Assembly: GCA_001825565.1 (NCBI GenBank)
Contig: MHXM01000043.1
Coordinates: 1-9,592 of the forward strand
Direction: 5' to 3'
DNA: 9,592 nt
Origin: Desulfuromonadaceae bacterium GWC2_58_13
GTDB taxonomy: Bacteria; Desulfobacterota; Desulfuromonadia; Desulfuromonadales; Trichloromonadaceae
Part shown: one piece after another, positions 1 to 7,089 of the stretch
Numbering within the stretch: position 1 is the stretch's first letter
Layout: each line of letters begins with the position of its first letter
The notes under the pieces: model-generated
Told to the model about the DNA's origin: nothing
Databases searched by the model: none
Seen by the model: only the letters and a program-made list of their open reading frames with translations
Program-made: the position numbers and the translations under genes

Positions 1-2403
1 CGGCACCAGAATGCATAACAACGCCGTCAGGTAGATCAGTTCACCCGCTAACAGGGTCAGGGTGAAGCCATAATTCATCGCCATCACCGTGGCCAGGATG
101 GCTCCCAGAACACTGGCGGCGCTGTTGATGCCCCAGCTCCAGGCGACCGCCGCGCTGTCCTGGTGCAGCAACCGCATGCCCAGCGGCAGGGGCATGCCGA
201 GCAGCAGGCCGAGGGGAATCAGCAGCAGGAAGGCCAGCAGGACGCGGCCGAGCAGGGGGGCGGCGATCCAGCCGGCAAGCACCTTCGGCAGGGCGAACAC
301 GTAAAGATTCGACAGCAATACCAGTGCCAACAGGATGCAGATCAACATCCGTCGCCTGCGCTCATCGGCGATGCGTCCGGACAGGAGCGAACCGAGGCCG
401 GAGAAGACCAGCAGCGAGAAGAGAATCACCGCCAGGGCATGGATCGGGGGGCCGAGAAACAGGATGAAGCGGCGCAGTAGACCGATTTCAAGAAGCATGA
501 AGCCAAGTCCGAGACAGGCGAAGTAGAAAATCCGCCGGCCGTTGCCGGGTTGCCTCAGTTCGTTGCCCCGCTTGATCGCCAGCGGCAGCAGGATGAACAG
601 GGCGACCAGGGCGGCGACCACCACCAGCAGGTTGCGGATGATCAGAACCGCCCGGTCTTCAAAGTTGCTCTTTTCGGGAAAGGTCAGCAGGCGCAGAAAA
701 TCCGCCGGTTTGTACATGTAGTAGAAGAACGGACGGTCATCCCTGGTGGGACTGATGTCGAAAGGGAAGGTTCGGTAGAATTCGGCGCTGCCGCCGGAGG
801 CGATCAGGCGGGCGAAGGCGTCGTTGCCCTGGCGGCGGTCGGGCAGAAAGACGATTTCATACTCCTTGTCGCGGGATTCCCTGCGCAGGTGTTTGAGTTC
901 TGCCTCGGTGAACGGAGTGCGCTTGAGCATGAAGTTGGCCAGACCCCGTTCCTTGATCACCGCCAGATGGGCCGCAGGGTCGGAAATTCCCTCTTGGTTC
1001 AGCAGTTCCAGTCCGAGGGAAACCAGCCGCAGGGTTTCCCGTTCGAAGATGAATCGGCTGATTGTCAGGATTCCGTCAGGCGTCAGGTGATCCCAGTAAT
1101 CCTTGAAGGCTTCCACCGTGTAGAGGTTGTTTTCAGACAGGGTAAAGGCCCCGGCCATCGGCGCCATGCGACCGAACACGGCGGAGGCCTGAATGATGTC
1201 GTAGCGCTGCCGGGACCGGCGGATGAAGCTGCGCCCCTCGTCGATTTCCAGCCGCACTTTGGGGTGGCGATAGAGTTCGCCGGTGAAACCGCCGAAGACC
1301 TCGTCGACCCCCCGGACGATCAGGCCGTTGAGTTCCACCGCGGTGATCCGGCTGGCGCCCATGGCCAGGGCCGCCAGAACGTCGCGACCGCCGCCGGGAC
1401 CGATCACCAGGGTGGACGCCGCCGGCTTCAGGGCGTAAGGCAGGGCGATCAGGTTGCTGCGGAAAAAGTCGAGGGTTTTCTCCCCCTCCCAGCGATACAG
1501 GGTGGTGTAGCCGGTGTCGTCGACCACCATGCCGATCTGTTCCGGCACCGGGCCGCGATAGGTTCGGGACAGTCCCCAGGCGTGCTCCATTTCCTGGCTC
1601 TGCGAGGGGTAGGCGGCGACCCGGGAGTAGGAATTCCAGGCGCTCCACAGCAGGTTCGGTTCATAGCGGCCGCGGGCGAAGCGGATGTCGGCATAGCCCC
1701 AGATCAGGTTGCCGGCGGCCGCGACCAGCAGGGCCACCAGGAGTCCGCCGGTCAGCCAGCGGCGGTTGGCGGGAGCAAACGCGATGGCAGCCAGCAGGCC
1801 GACGACGGCGATCGCCAGTATGCCGGTGATGCCGCCGGCCAGCTTGAGGACGGCAATGATCAGCAGGCATCCGGCCCCGGCGCCGAGCAGATCCCAGAAA
1901 TAGAGCCGGTTGATGTCGTCGAGACGGCGGGACAGCAGCAGGCTGATGGCCAGGCCGCTGAAGAAAAACGGCAGGGCCGTGAGCAGGTAGAGTCCGGCCA
2001 GTCCCAGCAGCAGTTCGCCGGGGATGGCGCGGTCGTAAAATCCCTGTTGAAAGGGCTGGTAGAAGGGCTGGTGGAAAAAAGACAGCACCTTGAAGGCCAT
2101 CTGCGGCTGCAGGCGAAAAAACACGAACAGGCCGAAGAAGGCCGAGGTCGACAGGGAAAACAGTAGCGCGAAGCGGGCCGCCAGCGGTTCCAGCCGTTCA
2201 TCGGGAAAGCGGTGCGGCAGCAGGGTGACCACCAGCGCCGCCGCGCCGAGACCGAACAGGGCGAGGGAAATCGCCATCGAAGCGAAGTGGTACCACATCA
2301 GCACGGAGAAGATCCGGGTCAGGATCAGCTCGTACATGAGGGTGGCCATGGAGAGCAGGAACATCCCCCGGCAGAGACGGGTCAGGGAGGTTTTTTCAGT
2401 CAT
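1..2403 (-). CDS. Multipass membrane protein with spermidine-synthase-like Rossmann domain (fused MFS/spermidine synthase type), C-terminus cut by window edge
   Basis: An open frame runs from the ATG at 2403 to base 1: 801 codons, no stop, so the C-terminus lies outside the window. It starts MTEKTSLTRLCRGMF. Residues about 10-240 are largely hydrophobic, with some 6-7 predicted membrane segments. A soluble SAM-fold domain follows, with the glycine-rich loop VIGPGGGRDVLAAL (about 333-346), the acidic strand end AVELN (about 355-359), DEGRSFIRR (388-396) and YDIIQ (401-405). From about residue 580 a second set of membrane helices begins, including GLGFMLLEIGLLRRF and SLLVFSGLGS, which are typical of this family. 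Spermidine synthases carry a catalytic Asp motif (DSTDP-like) after the YD-hydrophobic strand. Here that stretch reads QASAVFG, so aminopropyl transfer is unlikely. Substrate and role are unknown; a membrane-bound SAM-dependent or SAM-fold enzyme is the safest description. No clear Shine-Dalgarno precedes the ATG. It follows the FG-GAP gene by 88 nt on the same strand. Confidence 0.88.
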   Translation of the reverse strand, partial: MTEKTSLTRLCRGMFLLSMATLMYELILTRIFSVLMWYHFASMAISLALFGLGAAALVVTLLPHRFPDERLEPLAARFALLFSLSTSAFFGLFVFFRLQPQMAFKVLSFFHQPFYQPFQQGFYDRAIPGELLLGLAGLYLLTALPFFFSGLAISLLLSRRLDDINRLYFWDLLGAGAGCLLIIAVLKLAGGITGILAIAVVGLLAAIAFAPANRRWLTGGLLVALLVAAAGNLIWGYADIRFARGRYEPNLLWSAWNSYSRVAAYPSQSQEMEHAWGLSRTYRGPVPEQIGMVVDDTGYTTLYRWEGEKTLDFFRSNLIALPYALKPAASTLVIGPGGGRDVLAALAMGASRITAVELNGLIVRGVDEVFGGFTGELYRHPKVRLEIDEGRSFIRRSRQRYDIIQASAVFGRMAPMAGAFTLSENNLYTVEAFKDYWDHLTPDGILTISRFIFERETLRLVSLGLELLNQEGISDPAAHLAVIKERGLANFMLKRTPFTEAELKHLRRESRDKEYEIVFLPDRRQGNDAFARLIASGGSAEFYRTFPFDISPTRDDRPFFYYMYKPADFLRLLTFPEKSNFEDRAVLIIRNLLVVVAALVALFILLPLAIKRGNELRQPGNGRRIFYFACLGLGFMLLEIGLLRRFILFLGPPIHALAVILFSLLVFSGLGSLLSGRIADERRRRMLICILLALVLLSNLYVFALPKVLAGWIAAPLLGRVLLAFLLLIPLGLLLGMPLPLGMRLLHQDSAAVAWSWGINSAASVLGAILATVMAMNYGFTLTLLAGELIYLTALLCILVP

Positions 2404-2442
2404 TCGGGCATTCAACGGGTGTGGGTGAGGTTGCCCCAGAAA

Positions 2443-2473
2443 CAGGTAAGCCGCCCGGTGGGCGGCTTACCTG
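2443..2473 (-). terminator. Perfect 14-bp hairpin between FG-GAP gene and membrane-protein gene
   Basis: The arm CAGGTAAGCCGCCC (2443-2456) is exactly complementary to GGGCGGCTTACCTG (2460-2473) around a 3-nt loop. Read on the minus strand it lies 18 nt past the stop codon of the FG-GAP gene and 39 nt before the ATG of the next gene. The minus strand then reads TTTCTGGGG. This U tract is short and interrupted, so the hairpin could be a weak intrinsic terminator, an attenuator that lowers expression of the downstream gene, or a 3'-end stabilising structure. The inverted repeat is certain; its function is inferred. Confidence 0.6.
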
Positions 2474-2491
2474 CTGTTCTGAAAGGGACGG

Positions 2492-3955
2492 TCAGTTGGC
2501 CGGCTCGACGATGTCGAGGGTCTGTCCGGCCTTGACATCCGCCAGCTTGACCAGGCGGCCGCTGGGGAACTCGACCGCAAGATCGCAGGGCTGGCCCGAC
2601 TTGAGGCCGAAGTGCAGCACCTGGGGTTCTTGGGCGCAGAAACCGTTGGCCGAGCGGAGTTCGCGCATCGCCAGCAGCTTGTTGGTGCCGGGGGCGTAAA
2701 TCCGTACCTTGGCGCCGTAGGCGTCGCGGTTGGAGATGGTGCCGGTCAGCTTGATCTTCAGCCAGTTTTTATCGTTCTGGTTGTTTTCATAAAGTTTGTT
2801 GGGGGCGCCCCAGTTAACCACGTAGAGATCGAGGTCGCCGTCGTTGTCGATGTCGGCGAACGCCGTCCCCTTGGTGCGGACCGTTTCGCACTGGAGTTGC
2901 GGCTGCCGGTCGGCCACGTCGACGAAATGCCCCTGGCCGTCGTTGATATAGAGCTGGTTGGCCAGCTTGCAGTCGCCTTCGTAGAGGTCGATGTCGCCGT
3001 CGTGATCGATGTCGCCGAAGGTCGGTCCTTTGCCCCAGCCGTCATGGCCGTTACGGATCTGCTCCGGGGCCGGGCTGAAGATGCCGCTGCCGTCGTTGAG
3101 ATAGAGGCCGTTCGGGCCGACGTAGTTGGAGACGAACAGGTCGAGGTCGCCGTCGTTGTCGATGTCGGCAAAGGCAGCGCCAAGGCCCCAGTTGGGATCG
3201 GCAACGCCGGCTTTGATCGAGACGTCGGCGAAGGTGCCGTTGCCGTTGTTGAGATAGAGGCGATTCGGCTCGCCGGCCGGGTAGCGGCCATTGACCACGT
3301 ACAGGTCGGGGAATCGGTCGTTGTTGACGTCGGCCCAGACCCCCATCCAGCTCCAGGACGGGTCGCCGGTGCCCGAGGCCTCGGTAACGTCGCTGAAGGT
3401 GCCGTCGCCGTTGTTGCGGTACAGCACGTTTTTGGCGCCGACACCGTAATTGGCGCAGTACAGATCGAGATCGCCGTCGTTGTCGTAGTCGGCGAAGGAA
3501 GCCGAGTAGGTGAAGCTTTTCAGGCCGACCCCGGCTTTTTCGGTGACGTCGGCGAAGGTGCCGTTGCCAAGGTTTTTGAACAGGCGGTTGGCCTCGATTT
3601 CGTACTGACCGCCGGTGGCCAGATAGAGGTCGATCAGTCCGTCGTTGTCGTAATCCCCGAAAACGCTCCCCATGGTGAAACCCGGGTGGTCGAGGCCGGC
3701 GCCGGCGGTAGCGGTGATGTCGGCAAACATGCCGTTGCCCTGGTTCAGGTAGAGTTTGTTGGCGCCCCCCTTGTTGGAGACGTAAAAGTCCACCAGCCCG
3801 TCATTGTTGATGTCGGCAAACGCGATCCCCTTGCCCAGGCCGTCGTCGGCGACCCCGGAGGTTTGGGAAATGTCGATGAATTCGCTCGCGGTTGCCAGCC
3901 CGGCGACGAGGAGCAGACAAAGAATCATCCCTAGCGCATTCCGGATTTTTACCAT
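2492..3955 (-). CDS. Secreted FG-GAP/VCBS repeat protein with C-terminal ASPIC/UnbV domain
   Basis: The protein has 487 aa. A signal peptide (MVKIRNALGMILCLLLVAGLATA, residues 1-23, given here only to mark the likely cleavage after ATA) precedes seven FG-GAP-type repeats. Their D-x-N/D-x-D-G-x-x-D calcium loops begin at D48, D102, D156, D209, D264, D315 and D368, spaced 51-55 residues apart. The spacing fits a seven-bladed integrin-like beta-propeller. Blade four has NNDRFPD, with Arg in place of the usual loop Gly. Residues about 397-484 match the ASPIC/UnbV domain that often follows such repeats (RDAYGAKVRIY, SANGFCAQEP, VLHFGL, VEFPSGR). Start choice: the ATG at 3955 has an AAGGAG ribosome site 9 nt upstream and begins directly at the signal peptide. 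An in-frame ATG at 4009 would add 18 unlikely residues. Location should be periplasmic or extracellular. The family is linked to calcium-dependent adhesion or protein binding, but no specific ligand can be named. Confidence 0.93.
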   Translation of the reverse strand: MVKIRNALGMILCLLLVAGLATASEFIDISQTSGVADDGLGKGIAFADINNDGLVDFYVSNKGGANKLYLNQGNGMFADITATAGAGLDHPGFTMGSVFGDYDNDGLIDLYLATGGQYEIEANRLFKNLGNGTFADVTEKAGVGLKSFTYSASFADYDNDGDLDLYCANYGVGAKNVLYRNNGDGTFSDVTEASGTGDPSWSWMGVWADVNNDRFPDLYVVNGRYPAGEPNRLYLNNGNGTFADVSIKAGVADPNWGLGAAFADIDNDGDLDLFVSNYVGPNGLYLNDGSGIFSPAPEQIRNGHDGWGKGPTFGDIDHDGDIDLYEGDCKLANQLYINDGQGHFVDVADRQPQLQCETVRTKGTAFADIDNDGDLDLYVVNWGAPNKLYENNQNDKNWLKIKLTGTISNRDAYGAKVRIYAPGTNKLLAMRELRSANGFCAQEPQVLHFGLKSGQPCDLAVEFPSGRLVKLADVKAGQTLDIVEPAN

Positions 3956-4052
3956 CGAGGATTTCTCCTTTTCAATGAATGTTTGCGGCAGGCTCGTTGG
4001 ATAACACAAACTAAACTTTTGGCGGTATGATCACAAACGTCAATAAGTGCTA

Positions 4053-4058
4053 ATTATA
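4053..4058 (-). promoter_or_regulatory. Candidate -10 box (TATAAT) for the FG-GAP gene
   Basis: On the minus strand this reads GTGTATAATTAGC, a perfect consensus -10 hexamer inside the AT-rich stretch. It would give a leader of about 90 nt before the ATG at 3955. The hexamer expected 17-18 nt upstream (TCTGTC/CTGTCT) is a poor -35 match, so an activator may be needed or the match may be chance. A TTGACG also occurs downstream on the same strand, without a good partner. Confidence 0.35.
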
Positions 4059-4308
4059 CACGGGAAACGGTAAGAAGACAGATTAAAATCACCGGCAAGC
4101 GTTGCAAAAAATGAACCGCGATATATCCATTGGATCGACGCTCTATTTTCAGGCGGTTCGGGTTGCGCCTCGATCCCGGCCGGAAGTTTTTTGTCATGTT
4201 GTTGTTCGAGGTGGCAGGAACCTGTCTGCGTCAAGCGGCTGGAAACGGTGCCGGGCCGTCTCCGGACCTGTTCGGGGCGGGGGCCCGTGGTATGTTTATT
4301 GCTGTCAA

Positions 4309-4338
4309 TTGGACGTTTCCGGCTGGATGGATTACTCT
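4309..4338 (+). promoter_or_regulatory. Weak candidate promoter for the EB_dh operon
   Basis: TTGGAC (4309-4314) lies 18 nt upstream of TACTCT (4333-4338). Both match the housekeeping consensus only partly. The position, about 45 nt before the chosen start of the first operon gene, is sensible. No inverted-repeat operator or -24/-12 element was recognised nearby. This is a low-confidence suggestion. Confidence 0.2.
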
Positions 4339-4382
4339 TTTCCGAATGATCATCGATGGTGGCGATTTCCGTGTCGAGAAAA

Positions 4383-5426
4383 ATGCTTAGAGCTGTATTG
4401 ATTCTTATATTGCTTGCGGGCTCCGCCTGCCGGGAAGTACCCGCCGACCGCTTGTACGCCTTGCATCTGGACGCGCCTCCATCGGTCGCCGATTGGGAGG
4501 GGGCGTTGCCGCGTGTCGTTACGGTAAAGGGCGGCCGCCGGCATGTGCGAACGGTGATTGAGAATATTGACGAAGACACGGTTCACACCTCGACGGCCTC
4601 CTGCCACCATGGCGGCAGACTGCCCGACCCGGTGCCAGTGGATATGCGGGCGTTTTATACCGACCGCGAGATTTTCATCCGTCTCAGCTGGCCGGATGCA
4701 ACGGCCGACGCCGATATCCGCGAATGGGGTTTCGACGGGAATGCCTGGCAGAACCTGGGAAACGTCGAGGATGGCTTCGGCCTGGCCTGGGATGCCGGAC
4801 ATTCCTTGCCCCGGTTTACCTGTTCCGTGGCCTGTCATATCGATAACTTCGGGGTGACGGGCGCCAACTTTCATGCCACCAACCGGATGAAACTGGTTCG
4901 CGAGGGAGAGTGGCTCGACCTGTGGAACTGGAAAGCCCGGCGCACCGGGCGGTTCGGCTTCGCCGATGACCGGTTTCTTGCCAGCGAAGGGATGCGGGGG
5001 GATGTGCCGGGCGAGCTGTTCAAGGAAAATTCCCGGGCCCGTCTGAATCCGGAGAGCGGCATCTTTCCCTTTGCCGAAGGCGATCAGCCGATCTACGATA
5101 GCGAAGGGCTGCCGGTGGGCAAGGAATTCCGGCCGGCCGGATCGACGGCCCCCGGTTTTCTGACCGAATCCCCGTCCGGGAGCCGGGCCGATGTCAAGGC
5201 CCTCGGCCACTGGAGCGATGGTCGCTGGACCGTGATCCTGCGCCGGGCGCTGGACAGCGGAGATCCCCGGGATGTCCGGTTTATTCCCGGTGATCGCGAA
5301 GGGGTGGCTTTCGGTCTCTCAATCATGGATAATACACTTTTCGAACACTATGCTTCGGTACTGCCGGAGTGGATCGTTTTGTTGGCCGCCGAAAACGGCG
5401 CGGAGCCTGAGACGGGAGAAGACTGA
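4383..5426 (+). CDS. Exported EB_dh (ethylbenzene dehydrogenase gamma-like / cytochrome c-552-like) haem-binding protein
   Basis: The protein is 347 aa from the ATG at 4383. It starts with a hydrophobic signal (LRAVLILILLAGSAC); C16 could be lipidated, but Gly at -3 makes the lipobox imperfect, so plain export is also possible. The body resembles the EB_dh haem-binding domain: the strand AFYTDREIFIRLSWPDAT near residues 90-107, then CSVACH (C147-x3-C151-H152), then LWNWKARRT (180-188) followed by FADD. In ethylbenzene dehydrogenase this subunit binds a haem b through Met and Lys; M169 and K184 are possible counterparts here (inference). The CX3CH motif could hold a haem c with unusual spacing. 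A second site, TASCHH (C74), looks like a CXXCH lacking its first Cys. Start alternatives are GTG at 4371, with GGTGG 8 nt upstream, and ATG at 4356; all keep the same frame. The next gene overlaps by 1 nt. No molybdopterin subunit is adjacent, so it may be a stand-alone periplasmic electron carrier. Confidence 0.82.
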   Translation: MLRAVLILILLAGSACREVPADRLYALHLDAPPSVADWEGALPRVVTVKGGRRHVRTVIENIDEDTVHTSTASCHHGGRLPDPVPVDMRAFYTDREIFIRLSWPDATADADIREWGFDGNAWQNLGNVEDGFGLAWDAGHSLPRFTCSVACHIDNFGVTGANFHATNRMKLVREGEWLDLWNWKARRTGRFGFADDRFLASEGMRGDVPGELFKENSRARLNPESGIFPFAEGDQPIYDSEGLPVGKEFRPAGSTAPGFLTESPSGSRADVKALGHWSDGRWTVILRRALDSGDPRDVRFIPGDREGVAFGLSIMDNTLFEHYASVLPEWIVLLAAENGAEPETGED

Positions 5427-6166
5427 TGCGGAGGTGCGGATGCCTGCTGGCCCTGGGGCTGTCGTTTCTTGTCGTTGCCGGTTGCGGCGAGCGGGAGCCG
5501 GAGGGCGAAGGACGGATGGGGCAGGTCAGCGGCCGGATTCTGGCTCCTCTTGAAGGAGCCACGTTGTATGTCTATAAAAAGGGCATGGACCTGTACGGGC
5601 CGGCTTTCGCCGTGTCTCGGGCCACCGGGCCGGACGGCTCCTTCGATCTTCGGCTGCCGGCAGGGGATTATGTCGCGATGGCTCGCAAGCGCCAGAATGG
5701 CGACACCTCCGGGCCGGTTGTGGCGGGCGACAACAAGAGCGAGATACTCAGTTTCACCGTTGCCGGCGATGATCAGACACTGACCGTTGTGGCTCCGATC
5801 AAAAGCGGCGATGAACGTCGTTTGACCGATCAGGCGCTGGCGACGGCCACCGGCCTGTCCGGCACCATCTCCGACGCCGACGGCAACCCGGTCGAGGGGG
5901 CCCGGGTGCATGTCTACGACCACGTGCAGATGTCCGAGCGGCCCAAGTACGTATCGGAAAAGACCGGCCCCGACGGTCGCTACCTGGTCTATCTGCCGGA
6001 AGGCGGCACGTATTACCTGGCGGCACGGGACAAATTCGGCGGTCCGCCCAAGCTGGGCGACCTGTACGGCCGCTACGACCAGGGAACCATTGAGCCTTCG
6101 GCGGTCGTGGTCCGCTCCAAAGAGATCCTGCAAGGCGTCGATATCAGAGTGACCAAGGTATGGTAA
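5426..6166 (+). CDS. Lipoprotein with two carboxypeptidase-regulatory-like (transthyretin-fold) domains
   Basis: The protein has 246 aa. The N-terminus ends in a good lipobox (VAGC, C20), so the mature protein should be lipid-anchored; Gly at +2 does not signal inner-membrane retention under the E. coli rule. Two similar beta-sandwich modules follow. Module one (about 32-90) has VSGRILAPLEGATLYVY, GPDGSFDLRLPAGDYVAMAR. Module two (about 143-205) has LSGTISDADGNPVEGARVHVY, GPDGRYLVYLPEGGTYYLAAR. This G-x-V/I-x-D, G-A-x-V and PDG-x-[FY]-x-[LV]-x-LP-G-x-Y pattern is that of carboxypeptidase regulatory-like domains, which are usually non-catalytic binding or structural modules. No haem or metal motif is present. 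Its ATG overlaps the preceding stop (TGATG), and GGAG lies 7 nt upstream, so translation is probably coupled to the EB_dh protein. A scaffold or partner role for that protein is inferred from context. Confidence 0.87.
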   Translation: MRRCGCLLALGLSFLVVAGCGEREPEGEGRMGQVSGRILAPLEGATLYVYKKGMDLYGPAFAVSRATGPDGSFDLRLPAGDYVAMARKRQNGDTSGPVVAGDNKSEILSFTVAGDDQTLTVVAPIKSGDERRLTDQALATATGLSGTISDADGNPVEGARVHVYDHVQMSERPKYVSEKTGPDGRYLVYLPEGGTYYLAARDKFGGPPKLGDLYGRYDQGTIEPSAVVVRSKEILQGVDIRVTKVW

Positions 6167-7065
6167 GGCCTTGCGTTCTCGGGTTATTGTTGATCCTCCT
6201 GCTGTGCGCGGGGTGCCGGCAAGGCAGCCCGATCGATCTTGAATCCCTGAAGGGCCGGGCCCGGGCTGGCGACGCGGCGGCGTTTCGCCAACTGATCGAG
6301 CTCCTTTCAGTTTCCGAGCGGAACCTGAACGACCGGGTCTATCCCCTGATTCTCGAACTTGGCGAACCGGCCATCCCCTTTCTGCTGGACGCGGTGAACA
6401 CGGACGATCGCATCCGTCGTGAGCATGTGATTGCCGCTCTGGGGACGCTGAAAGCGTCGCAAGGCGTTGAACCGATCGGCCGGGTGCTGGGTGACCGAAC
6501 CCTGCAACGACGCTATGTCGCCGCCTGGGCGCTGGGCGAGATCGGCGATCCCCGCGGCATCCCTTTTCTGTTGTCGGCCCTGGGCGATGAGGATGATGAA
6601 GTCCGGCGTTATGCCGTGCGCGCCTTGATCAAGCTCAATCGGGAAGCGGTCGAACCCCTGCTGGCGTTCCTGCGGACCGCTTCAGCGCGGGGCACGGCCG
6701 GCGCGGTTCGGGCGCTGGGCGATATCGGCGATTCCCGTGCCCTTGCGGCGCTTCTGCAGCGGGTCGATGGCCCGGCTCGCCAGGACGTGCTGCATGCGCT
6801 GGGCAAACTCAAGGATCCGCGAGCCGAGGCGGTTCTGATCGATGGGCTCAGCGATGCCGACTGGCAGTCACGGATGAATGCCGCCATGTCCCTCGGAGCC
6901 CTGGGGGGGCCGGCTGCCTCGGCGGCACTGGAGAAGGCTGTCGAAGACGAGGTTCTGGTGGTACGGGAGTGGGCGGCCCGGTCGCTGGAGATGATTTCCG
7001 GCCGGCATGTCAAGTATCGGAACGAAAAAAGGGAATATGTCCTTCCTTACAGCATCTATCACTGA
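6160..7065 (+). CDS. HEAT-repeat lipoprotein
   Basis: The protein has 301 aa. The signal sequence ends CAGC with the lipid-acceptor C19; Arg at +2 is compatible with outer-membrane sorting. Residues about 57-280 consist of about seven helical HEAT repeats, recognisable by recurring A-x-x-A-L-G-x-[IL] and D-P-R segments: ALGTLKASQG (93-102), ALGEIGDPRG (124-133), ALGDIGDSRA (185-194), ALGKLKDPRA (213-222), SLGALGGPAA (244-253). The spacing is about 30 residues. A short non-repeat tail ends the protein (VKYRNEKREYVLPYSIYH). HEAT solenoids bind other proteins and have no catalytic role by themselves; the phycobilin-lyase label sometimes given to such repeats is not warranted here. The ATG overlaps the previous gene by 7 nt. 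No proper ribosome site is visible, which suggests re-initiation. It likely serves as an assembly or docking scaffold for the adjacent envelope proteins (inference). Confidence 0.9.
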   Translation: MVRPCVLGLLLILLLCAGCRQGSPIDLESLKGRARAGDAAAFRQLIELLSVSERNLNDRVYPLILELGEPAIPFLLDAVNTDDRIRREHVIAALGTLKASQGVEPIGRVLGDRTLQRRYVAAWALGEIGDPRGIPFLLSALGDEDDEVRRYAVRALIKLNREAVEPLLAFLRTASARGTAGAVRALGDIGDSRALAALLQRVDGPARQDVLHALGKLKDPRAEAVLIDGLSDADWQSRMNAAMSLGALGGPAASAALEKAVEDEVLVVREWAARSLEMISGRHVKYRNEKREYVLPYSIYH

Positions 7066-7089
7066 CCGGTTGCGGATGAGGCGGTTCGC

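Larger units (their letters stand above)
3956..4382. other. Divergent intergenic region, no convincing gene
   Basis: This gap of about 427 bp separates the minus-strand FG-GAP gene from the plus-strand EB_dh operon. The part at 3990-4140 is clearly richer in A and T than the flanking genes, as expected for a promoter region. Open frames here give compositions with no family resemblance, no ribosome site and no signal sequence, so none is called. There is a six-T run at 4187-4192 after CCGGCCGG, but no well-formed stem precedes it. I compared both leaders by eye with the cyclic-di-GMP GEMM riboswitch core, which often precedes cytochrome genes in Geobacter, and did not find it. The region must contain the promoters for both arms. 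Confidence 0.6.

Noticed and set aside
550..2166. 538-codon plus-strand open frame, rich in Gln, Gly and Asp
   Set aside because: It is the complement of the large membrane-protein gene. Composition is typical of antisense GC-rich frames, with no signal or domain, and the minus-strand frame shows clear family motifs.
2800..3860. Regular repeats of a GTCGCCGTCGTTGTCGATGT-like unit, resembling an array
   Set aside because: The repeats are imperfect, remain in frame at 51-55 codons and encode FG-GAP calcium loops. There are no spacers of uniform length or identical repeats, so this is not a CRISPR or a DNA-level repeat array.
2612..3934. 440-codon plus-strand open frame with repeated VVVDVGEG-like units
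   Set aside because: It is the antisense shadow of the FG-GAP repeats; the periodicity comes from the repeated calcium-loop codons. The minus-strand reading has the signal peptide and ribosome site.
4160..4195. CCGGCCGG followed by a six-T run, as a possible terminator
   Set aside because: The palindrome has no loop and no good longer stem pairs around it; there is no gene ending just upstream on the plus strand.
3956..4382. Possible cyclic-di-GMP (GEMM) riboswitch ahead of the haem-protein operon
   Set aside because: I looked for the conserved core and tetraloop receptor segments on both strands by eye and did not find them. A covariance-model search would settle it.
4040..4579. 179-codon minus-strand frame and small plus-strand frames across the intergenic region
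   Set aside because: No ribosome site, no plausible domain, composition of random sequence, and partial overlap with the well-supported EB_dh gene.
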